The translations under genes and the position numbers were made by a program. DNA of 11,822 nt from assembly GCA_003510765.1 (NCBI GenBank), contig DOKV01000096.1, forward strand, positions 1-11,822, written 5' to 3'. Under the pieces are notes generated by a model, which saw only the letters and a program-made list of their open reading frames with translations, had not been told where the DNA came from and made no database searches. Position 1 is the first letter of the stretch. Each line of letters starts with the position of its first letter. The DNA comes from Clostridiaceae bacterium (GTDB taxonomy: Bacteria; Bacillota; Clostridia; Clostridiales; Clostridiaceae). Shown here piece by piece: positions 7,396-11,822 of this stretch.

Positions 7396-7521
7396 CTCAA
7401 ATTCATGAGTAGCAGTATAGGGTATGGACTTCCCACATAGGTAGCAGCAAACATTGCATTCATGCACTGATTGCTCGTGACTATGAAAAGAAGCTCCTCA
7501 TTTCAATGAGGAGTAGTTCAC
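7336..7521 (+). ncRNA. Candidate omegaRNA (reRNA) scaffold at the IS right end
   Basis: The tnpB 3' end and the 126 nt after it are rich in nested pairing. GGACTGCT/AGCAGTCC (7336-7343, 7363-7370) lies within the tnpB 3' end. Then CATAG/CTATG (7436-7440, 7481-7485) encloses AGCAA/TTGCT (7446-7450, 7471-7475), which encloses TGCA-TTCA-TGCA (7455-7466). The right-end hairpin (7494-7513) closes the series. Guide RNAs of characterised TnpB proteins come from this position and end in flanking DNA; here the guide would begin at about 7522. The 5' boundary is a guess, and no transcript evidence can be read from sequence. Confidence 0.45.
7494..7513 (+). repeat. IS right-end hairpin
   Basis: CTCCTCAT, loop TTCA, ATGAGGAG: a perfect 8-bp stem, 19/20 identical to the left-end hairpin. 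It is followed by TAGT and the proposed cleavage site TCAC. On the minus strand a T-rich stretch follows, so it could now also act as a weak terminator for the lipoprotein gene. Confidence 0.8.
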
Positions 7522-7536
7522 AAAAGTGCTTACTTT

Positions 7537-7992
7537 TTATGGCTGTGGTAAAGTGATGGGGGCTCCTTCTCCTTGTCTAGAGGCATTCAAAGCTTCTTTA
7601 ACAAAGGCTTTAAAGTCCCTGGTGGAGGTGGTGGCCCCACTGATGGTGTCAATTTTCTCGGGGTCTTGACTCGTAAGTAGTGCATCTTCAAGCTTTTGTA
7701 TGTAGAGGATTGGCTTGGTGCCTGTGACTGCATACATGGCTTCTGCATAGGCCTCATCTTGAGACTTTAAGATGCCTTCTTGAACACCATAACCTCTATA
7801 GTCATAGGTTACCTCTAGGATGGAGCCATCTTCAATCTTTAGGATTAAAAAAGCTTTCCATCCGGTGGGATCGGGTTCATCAAAGGTTACTTCATAAGTA
7901 CCATCTTGAAGTGGATCTAGTGGTTTTTGGCAACCTATGAATACCAAGGACATCATCAGAATGAGAGAAGGGATATATAAGAATTTCTTCAT
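7537..7992 (-). CDS. FMN-binding-domain lipoprotein (predicted flavinylated)
   Basis: A 151-aa predicted lipoprotein. The N-terminus is MKK plus a hydrophobic stretch ending VFIGC, with Cys21 as probable lipidation site (Phe at -3 is slightly unusual). The rest is one FMN_bind domain. DTISGATTST (115-124) matches the D-x-x-S-G-A-T motif in which ApbE attaches FMN to the threonine (Thr121), as in RnfG, NqrC and PplA. It should carry electrons on the outer face of the membrane. The start at 7992 is chosen because AAAAGGAG lies 8 nt upstream; a longer frame to 8034 has no such support. It is divergent from the NusG-II/Gx pair, which suggests a shared pathway. No apbE gene lies in the window. Its 3' end is 15 nt from the IS. 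Confidence 0.85.
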   Translation of the reverse strand: MKKFLYIPSLILMMSLVFIGCQKPLDPLQDGTYEVTFDEPDPTGWKAFLILKIEDGSILEVTYDYRGYGVQEGILKSQDEAYAEAMYAVTGTKPILYIQKLEDALLTSQDPEKIDTISGATTSTRDFKAFVKEALNASRQGEGAPITLPQP

Positions 7993-7995
7993 GGT

Positions 7996-8085
7996 CAATT
8001 CTCCTTTTAGAAGGTAGATTTGTAAGTTTATCATAACGCAAAGTTAAATTTTGTGCAATTTATTTGTTAGAAGGAAGATTTGTGA
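7996..8085. repeat. Direct repeat pair in the lipoprotein/NusG-II divergent region
   Basis: TTAGAAGG(T/A)AGATTTGT(A/G)A occurs at 8007-8025 and 8067-8085, identical at 17 of 19 positions and offset by exactly 60 nt. Similarity extends left to CAATT at 7996 and 8056 without gaps (about 23 of 30). The distal copy reaches the -35 of the minus-strand promoter. It could be a regulator site pair or a remnant of a 60-bp duplication. Confidence 0.45.
8030..8058 (-). promoter_or_regulatory. Possible promoter of the FMN lipoprotein gene
   Basis: On the minus strand, TTGCAC (8053-8058), a 17-nt spacer and TATGAT (8030-8035). The leader to ATG 7992 would be about 30 nt. The -10 is good and the -35 weak, consistent with a regulated promoter. 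Confidence 0.4.
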
Positions 8086-8132
8086 ATCCTTTGCCAAATA
8101 TCTTGAGGTTCATTTAATCTTCGTGGATTATC

Positions 8133-8141
8133 TGATATAAT
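8133..8141 (+). promoter_or_regulatory. Extended -10 promoter of the NusG-II/Gx operon
   Basis: TGATATAAT is a perfect TGnTATAAT extended -10 element. The -35 at 17 nt spacing (TTTAAT) is poor, as is usual for extended -10 promoters. Transcription would start near 8148, leaving a 35-nt leader. Confidence 0.5.
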
Positions 8142-8182
8142 AATTATTTGGAAACAGTTTTTTTGAAGGAGACGAGTAGAAG

Positions 8183-8596
8183 ATGCGCGTAAAGAAATGG
8201 GATGTCATTATCATTGGGCTTTTTGTCTTAGCTTCTTTTGTTCCAGCGCTCCTCTTTACTTTAAATACCAGGGACAGCACTGGGGGGTACTATGTAGAAA
8301 TCAAAGTGCAAGGGGAAGTTTATGCCACAAGAACCTTAACGGGTCATGTGGGTAGAGAAGAGATCCGCATTGAAACGGAGCTGGGCTATAATGTGGTGGA
8401 AATCATCGATGAAAAAGTAGGGATGTATGAAGCGAATTGTCCAGATAAGGTGTGTTATAATCCTCCTTTCATTGGGAGGCCAGGGGAGACCATCGTTTGT
8501 CTACCCAACCGCATCGTCATTGAAGTGAAGGGAGAGAAGCCAAACGAAGATGATGAGGACATCATCACAGGCTTCAAGAGTGATCAGCATGACTAA
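8183..8596 (+). CDS. NusG domain II-containing membrane protein (EetA-like)
   Basis: A 137-aa protein with an N-terminal membrane anchor (about 8-28) and an extracytoplasmic NusG-domain-II module. The characteristic part runs from YEANCPDKVCYNPP through GETIVCLPNRIVIEV, with Cys86, Cys91 and Cys106; these are typical of the small membrane-anchored NusG-II family and not of transcription factor NusG. GGAG lies 11 nt before the ATG. The gene overlaps the downstream Gx gene by 8 bp. Proteins of this type pair with Gx proteins in Firmicutes, and I believe EetA of flavin-based electron transfer belongs here. The exact role is not established from sequence. Confidence 0.85.
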   Translation: MRVKKWDVIIIGLFVLASFVPALLFTLNTRDSTGGYYVEIKVQGEVYATRTLTGHVGREEIRIETELGYNVVEIIDEKVGMYEANCPDKVCYNPPFIGRPGETIVCLPNRIVIEVKGEKPNEDDEDIITGFKSDQHD

Positions 8597-9146
8597 AACG
8601 ACAAAAATGATATTCATCTCCTTGATTGTGGCACAAGCATTGGTGTTACATGTACTAGAAGGAATGATTCCGCTGCCCATTGGTATACCTGGTGCAAAAC
8701 TTGGTTTGGCGAATATCTTTACCATTATCTCCTTATACATCTTAGGGTTTAAGTCTACGACTTTGGTGGTCGGATTAAGAGTATTACTCGCCACGATGTT
8801 TGGTGGTACCTTATCTTCTTTCTTATACAGCATCAGTGGAGGCTTCTTTAGTTTGCTGGCCATGACATTGATCAAAAACCTCTTTAAAGACAAAGTAACC
8901 ATTCTAGGGGTCAGTGGAGCTGGGGCGGTGAGTCATAACATCGGCCAATTGGTGGTGGCTTCTATGATTGTGAACAATTGGTCTGTGATGATGTATTTGC
9001 CAGTGCTCACCTTCATTGGGATTGGTACAGGGATCTTCATAGGGATCGCAGCAAACTTTATCATCTATCATATGTCAAAAATCAATGCCATTAAGAAAAT
9101 CAGTCAGTTGAAAGACTGGGAAATATTTGGTCATACCAGAAGTTGA
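8589..9146 (+). CDS. Gx transporter family membrane protein (EetB-like; often annotated heptaprenyl diphosphate synthase component I)
   Basis: A 185-aa very hydrophobic protein with about five or six membrane segments and the family signature IPLPIGIPGAKLGLANI (27-43). Database names call it heptaprenyl diphosphate synthase subunit I, but no prenyltransferase DDxxD motif is visible, and an S-component-like or electron-transfer membrane role is more plausible. I start at ATG 8589, in the 8-bp overlap ATGACTAA with the upstream gene, because the family usually begins a few residues before the first membrane segment. ATG 8550, 13 residues earlier, remains possible. It is the last gene of a two-gene operon ended by the terminator at 9152-9188. 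Confidence 0.82.
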   Translation: MTKTTKMIFISLIVAQALVLHVLEGMIPLPIGIPGAKLGLANIFTIISLYILGFKSTTLVVGLRVLLATMFGGTLSSFLYSISGGFFSLLAMTLIKNLFKDKVTILGVSGAGAVSHNIGQLVVASMIVNNWSVMMYLPVLTFIGIGTGIFIGIAANFIIYHMSKINAIKKISQLKDWEIFGHTRS

Positions 9147-9151
9147 GAACG

Positions 9152-9188
9152 GCCTAAAGGATGTGCTTCATAGTCCTTTAGGCTTTTT
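9152..9188 (+). terminator. Rho-independent terminator after the Gx gene
   Basis: GCCTAAAGGA (9152-9161) pairs perfectly over 10 bp with TCCTTTAGGC (9174-9183), followed by five T. It separates the operon from veg. Confidence 0.92.
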
Positions 9189-9231
9189 ATATGCTCCTGT
9201 TGTAAATAAAAATTTAATTTTATGTAAACTA

Positions 9232-9261
9232 TTGACAGATGCCTAGCGCTGGTGATAATAT
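9232..9261 (+). promoter_or_regulatory. veg upstream promoter (P1)
   Basis: A perfect -35 TTGACA (9232-9237), an 18-nt spacer and TAATAT (9256-9261); GATAAT (9254-9259) with a 16-nt spacer is an alternative. An A/T-rich tract at about 9206-9226 could act as an UP element. Confidence 0.65.
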
Positions 9262-9275
9262 AAAAAGTTACTAAT

Positions 9276-9304
9276 TTGACACCTGAAGGAATTTTCTGTA
9301 TAAT
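9276..9304 (+). promoter_or_regulatory. veg proximal promoter (P2), perfect SigA consensus
   Basis: TTGACA (9276-9281), a 17-nt spacer and TATAAT (9299-9304): identical to the consensus with optimal spacing. Transcription would start near 9311, leaving a leader of about 17 nt with the ribosome site. The B. subtilis veg gene is also known for a very strong promoter. Confidence 0.88.
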
Positions 9305-9327
9305 GGTATGTGGAAGAAGGTGTTTAT

Positions 9328-9564
9328 ATGGAATATTTGAAAAATATTACTGATATTAAGAAAGAGATTGAGAAGAACGTAGGTAGAGATGTAAAGTTAA
9401 AAGCCAATGTAGGCCGTAGAAAGATGTATGAGAGTACAGGCACCATTGAACAGGTTTATCCCAGCATCTTTGTGGTGAGGCTCGATAATGATGCTAAGGG
9501 ATGTGTATCTTTTAGTTATTCTGATGTATTAACAAAAACAGTGACACTTTCATACAACAATTAG
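9328..9564 (+). CDS. veg: Veg family protein
   Basis: A 78-aa protein matching Veg (DUF1021; 86 aa in B. subtilis) along its length: KxxIxxNxGRxVKLKANxGRRK, then STGTIEQVYPSIFVVRLD (36-53) and a C-terminal FSYSDVLTKTVTLSYN. In B. subtilis Veg is reported to stimulate biofilm formation; its molecular action is unclear. ATG 9328 is chosen because AAGGTG lies 5 nt upstream; a GTG at 9310 in the same frame would be at the transcription start itself. The order veg then ispE is conserved in Firmicutes; sspF, which sits between them in B. subtilis, is absent here. Confidence 0.93.
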   Translation: MEYLKNITDIKKEIEKNVGRDVKLKANVGRRKMYESTGTIEQVYPSIFVVRLDNDAKGCVSFSYSDVLTKTVTLSYNN

Positions 9565-9570
9565 TATGCG

Positions 9571-9605
9571 AAGTACTGGCGATTGCTGGTACTTTTATTT
9601 TTTTT
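9571..9605 (+). terminator. Rho-independent terminator after veg
   Basis: AAGTACTGGC pairs with GCTGGTACTT around loop GATT (10 bp including two G-T wobbles), followed by a long T-rich tract. It should limit readthrough from the strong veg promoters into ispE. Confidence 0.85.
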
Positions 9606-9616
9606 GTCCTTTTTTA

Positions 9617-9645
9617 TGGAAACTTTTATGTTTTTTTGTCATAAT
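9617..9645 (+). promoter_or_regulatory. Possible ispE promoter
   Basis: TGGAAA (9617-9622), a 17-nt spacer and CATAAT (9640-9645). Both hexamers are imperfect, but the spacing is optimal, and a separate promoter is expected after the veg terminator. Confidence 0.4.
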
Positions 9646-9676
9646 GGGAAAGACGAAAAGAAAGTAGGTGTTGTGA

Positions 9677-10519
9677 ATGATTATAAGGGCACATGGAAAG
9701 ATTAATTTGTCCTTGGATATTGTAGGAAAACGTGAAGATGGCTATCATCTTCTGAAAATGGTAATGCAAAGTATTGATTTACATGATGAAATTGAACTGT
9801 ATGAGAAAGCAGAGGGTGTTTCCCTCTCTTGTGATAAAGAGTATGTACCCACAGACCAGCGAAACATTGCGTACAAGGCAGCAAAACTCCTTTTAGGAGA
9901 AGCGAAAGAAAAAAGAGGTGTGCATATCCATATTAAGAAGAACATTCCTGTGGCGGCGGGCCTTGCTGGAGGAAGTGCAGATGCGGCAGCGGTATTAAAG
10001 GGGCTCAATGCCTTCTACGGACTAGGATACTCTGAAGAGGCGTTGATGAATCTAGGGCTTTCCTTAGGAGCGGATGTACCCTTTTGCCTAAAAGGAGGTA
10101 CTTGCCTTTGTGAGGGCATTGGTGAGGTGGTGACGCCGCTTCCTTCTTTTAAGGATAGAGTAGTAGTTCTGGTGAAGCCCCCCTTTGGGGTATCCACAAA
10201 AGATGCTTACGGGGCTTTTTCCTTGGAAAAAATTAAGCGACACGTGGAAACGGAGAAGCTGATGTCGGCAATGAAGCAAGAAGATTTACAAGGGGTGCAT
10301 TATTATGTGCGGAATCTCCTGGAGAATGTAGTGCTTCAAAAGCACCCAGTGGTGAAAAGGGTCAAGCAGCAAGTGGCAAAAAGTGGAGCTGAGGTAACGC
10401 TCATGAGTGGAAGTGGCCCAACGGTCTATGGCATCTACCAGGAAGAAGAAGTGGCTAGAAAAGCTGTGGATGCCTTAAGAAGATATGGAAACGAAGTGAT
10501 TCTCACAAAAACCATTTAA
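9677..10519 (+). CDS. ispE: 4-diphosphocytidyl-2-C-methyl-D-erythritol kinase (IspE)
   Basis: A 280-aa GHMP-superfamily kinase, ATP-dependent, of the MEP pathway to isopentenyl diphosphate; it phosphorylates CDP-methylerythritol in the cytoplasm. The N-terminal motif AHGKINLSLDI has catalytic Lys8. The glycine-rich ATP loop is PVAAGLAGGSADAAA (91-105), the catalytic aspartate is Asp133 in LGADVPF, and the third GHMP motif is MSGSGPTVYGI near the C-terminus. Length matches E. coli IspE (283). The ATG is fixed: an in-frame TGA directly precedes it and AGGTG lies 7 nt upstream. The product feeds isoprenoid chains such as undecaprenyl phosphate for the wall and quinones. Confidence 0.97.
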   Translation: MIIRAHGKINLSLDIVGKREDGYHLLKMVMQSIDLHDEIELYEKAEGVSLSCDKEYVPTDQRNIAYKAAKLLLGEAKEKRGVHIHIKKNIPVAAGLAGGSADAAAVLKGLNAFYGLGYSEEALMNLGLSLGADVPFCLKGGTCLCEGIGEVVTPLPSFKDRVVVLVKPPFGVSTKDAYGAFSLEKIKRHVETEKLMSAMKQEDLQGVHYYVRNLLENVVLQKHPVVKRVKQQVAKSGAEVTLMSGSGPTVYGIYQEEEVARKAVDALRRYGNEVILTKTI

Positions 10520-10562
10520 AGATTCTTTGGGACGAATCAAAAAAGTGGAAAACTGGTTCATG

Positions 10563-10589
10563 AAAAATGCCCCTGCTTTTGCAGGGGCA
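10563..10589 (-). terminator. Rho-independent terminator of the glycosyltransferase gene
   Basis: TGCCCCTGC (10568-10576) and GCAGGGGCA (10581-10589) form a perfect 9-bp stem with loop TTTT. On the minus strand it is followed by five T (the A run 10563-10567), so it mainly ends the minus-strand gene. It may also stop ispE transcripts, but no T tract follows on the plus strand. Confidence 0.85.
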
Positions 10590-10599
10590 ATCATTACGG

Positions 10600-11751
10600 T
10601 TATAAGTCCACGTGTTTGGCAAATCCTTGGTTCTTTTTCTCTTGGATCAGTTGAAGAGCCAAGTGATAGATGTCATCTGCGGCTTTTGGTTTTGCATTCT
10701 CAAGAGATTTTTTTCTCATTTTTTGAAGAGAATCTTCATCTTGCAACGCTTTTTGGATCAAAGGGCCACAGTTTTCGCCGGTACCTAGATTGATGGCTAA
10801 GCCATGGCGAAAAAGATAATCCGCGTTCTGTACTTCATGTCCAGGAATGGCTGAGTAGATGGCCAAAGGGGTACCAGTGATGAAACTCTCGGTGATGGTT
10901 AAGCCTCCGGGTTTTGTGATGAGTAAATCTGTAACTTTTAGAATGTTGTGCATCTCATTACAGTAGTGGAGGGGTTGAAGGCATGGATCACAGTGTTGTT
11001 GTAAAGACAAGACCTTTTCATAGAGGTCTTGGTTTTGTCCTGTGAGCACCAAGATCTGTGCGCCCATTTCAAGGGCCAGTACTTCGTTTAAAATCTCCGT
11101 AATGTTCCCAAGACCAAGGCTACCACCCATGAGGGTGATGATTTTACGATGGTCTTTGAGGTTGTAGTCTGCCAAAATCTCTGCTCTTTCTTTGGTTTGA
11201 AAGAAGTTTTGGGATACGGGGATCCCGTAAGGGAAGATCATCTCTTTGGCTCGCCCGCGAAGGTGAAGCTCATCGATCATGTCCTCGTTGGAAACCACGT
11301 AAGCATCCACGTTTCGATGAACCCAAAAAGCGTGGGAAGCATAGTCTGTCATAACCACCAGGGAGGGTTTGTGCCACTGAAACTTCTTTCGAAGAGTGGA
11401 GAGAATTTGAGCGGTAAAAGCGTGGGTTGCGATGAGGATATCCGGCTCAAAATCTACGATGGTGGGGTAAAGCTTATTGGTGAGATAATCAGTTCCTAAG
11501 TTGGAAGATTTCACAAAATGCCCATCTTCATCGGAGTGTTTATAGAGAAACTTAAAAAAAGCGGGATAGTGCTGAATGCTTTTCAAGTAGGTACCCACCA
11601 CAAGCTTGTCTAAAAACGGGCTAATATATTTAATGGTGTCAATAATCTGTATTTCCGAGTGGGGTTCATGGGCAAGAATGGCTTCTTGTATAGCCTCTGC
11701 GGCTTTCCCGTGGCCGCCCCCGGTGGAAACAGATAGGATTAATGCTCTCAT
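10600..11751 (-). CDS. Processive diacylglycerol glucosyltransferase (UgtP/MGDG synthase family)
   Basis: A 383-aa glycosyltransferase of the MGDG-synthase/GT28 type, the same size as B. subtilis UgtP. It probably transfers sugar from a UDP-sugar to diacylglycerol on the inner membrane face, giving glycolipids that can anchor lipoteichoic acid. The N-terminal domain opens MRALILSVSTGGGHGKAA (acceptor-side glycine motif, residues 11-15). The C-terminal domain carries TLMGGSLGLGN and the nucleotide-sugar motif K280-P-G-G-L-T-I-T-E-S. No membrane segment is seen, as expected for a peripheral protein. ATG 11751 is chosen because GAGGTG lies just upstream; a longer start at 11766 would absorb that site. 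It is transcribed alone and converges on ispE. The number of sugars added and the sugar identity cannot be read from sequence; MurG is excluded by the N-terminal motif. Confidence 0.88.
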   Translation of the reverse strand: MRALILSVSTGGGHGKAAEAIQEAILAHEPHSEIQIIDTIKYISPFLDKLVVGTYLKSIQHYPAFFKFLYKHSDEDGHFVKSSNLGTDYLTNKLYPTIVDFEPDILIATHAFTAQILSTLRKKFQWHKPSLVVMTDYASHAFWVHRNVDAYVVSNEDMIDELHLRGRAKEMIFPYGIPVSQNFFQTKERAEILADYNLKDHRKIITLMGGSLGLGNITEILNEVLALEMGAQILVLTGQNQDLYEKVLSLQQHCDPCLQPLHYCNEMHNILKVTDLLITKPGGLTITESFITGTPLAIYSAIPGHEVQNADYLFRHGLAINLGTGENCGPLIQKALQDEDSLQKMRKKSLENAKPKAADDIYHLALQLIQEKKNQGFAKHVDL

Positions 11752-11781
11752 AGTGCACCTCTTCATGATGTAGTAACCAAT

Positions 11782-11810
11782 ATTTTACGTCGCAGCTTTG
11801 TTGCCTTCAA
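11782..11810 (-). promoter_or_regulatory. Probable promoter of the glycosyltransferase gene
   Basis: On the minus strand, TTGAAG (11805-11810), a 17-nt spacer and TAAAAT (11782-11787), with a predicted leader of about 25 nt before ATG 11751. Confidence 0.5.
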
Positions 11811-11822
11811 AAAATAAATATA

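Larger units (their letters stand above)
5591..7521 (+). mobile_element. IS200/IS605-family insertion sequence (tnpA + tnpB)
   Basis: A complete element of about 1.93 kb: left-end hairpin, Y1 transposase gene, tnpB in the same orientation, then a structured right end. It has no terminal inverted repeats or target duplication, as expected for single-strand peel-and-paste transposition. Both ends carry an 8-bp hairpin with loop TTCA. The right boundary is placed after TCAC (7518-7521): GAAG at the 5' foot of the right hairpin could pair with TCAC in the way the IS608 guide pairs with its cleavage site. The left boundary is less certain; I place it after TTATG (5586-5590), 16 nt before the left hairpin. 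By eye the element is more AT-rich than the flanking genes. It disrupts no gene. Confidence 0.85.

Noticed and set aside
8589..9146. Literal role as heptaprenyl diphosphate synthase subunit
   Set aside because: The protein is an integral membrane protein without prenyltransferase motifs, and no catalytic partner gene is in the window; the name is likely historical.
10521..10538. GATTC/GAATC hairpin just after ispE as an ispE terminator
   Set aside because: The stem is only 5 bp and is followed by A residues on the plus strand, not T.
10527..10793. An 88-codon open frame after ispE on the plus strand
   Set aside because: It runs through the terminator hairpin and lies mostly antisense to the 3' end of the glycosyltransferase gene; it has no convincing ribosome site and resembles no family.

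Overview
The window looks like chromosome of a low-to-moderate-GC Gram-positive bacterium, most likely of the class Clostridia. Reasons: SigA-type promoters and GGAGG-type ribosome sites, a VanRS-like two-component pair, a very long clostridial-type MrdA/PBP2, the Firmicutes order veg-ispE, and a UgtP-like glycolipid synthase. No tRNA, rRNA or CRISPR array is visible.

Layout. 24-2331 (minus): histidine kinase and OmpR-family response regulator, overlapping by 11 bp, with a promoter and two imperfect direct repeats upstream. 2556-5510 (plus): divergent class B penicillin-binding protein (984 aa), ending at a strong hairpin terminator. About 5591-7521: a complete IS200/IS605-type element with tnpA then tnpB in the same orientation, near-identical end hairpins, and a structured 3' region that looks like the scaffold of a TnpB guide RNA (omegaRNA). 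7537-7992 (minus): lipoprotein with a covalent-FMN motif. 8183-9146 (plus): NusG-domain-II membrane protein and Gx-family membrane protein, overlapping by 8 bp and divergent from the lipoprotein. 9328-9564: veg behind two tandem promoters, one a perfect consensus. 9677-10519: ispE. 10600-11751 (minus): diacylglycerol glucosyltransferase, convergent with ispE.

How the genes fit together. Much of the window concerns the cell envelope: signal sensing, side-wall peptidoglycan synthesis, isoprenoid precursors (IspE) and glycolipid. The lipoprotein, NusG-II and Gx proteins resemble the core of flavin-based extracytosolic electron transfer systems (PplA/EetA/EetB type). The insertion element lies in a gap between convergent genes (mrdA and the lipoprotein) and breaks no gene. 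The least ordinary parts are the TnpB, which lacks the usual RuvC-II glutamate and all zinc-finger cysteines, with its RNA-like 3' end; tnpA, which has a promoter so close to its ATG that the message may be leaderless; and the two repeat-containing divergent promoter regions.
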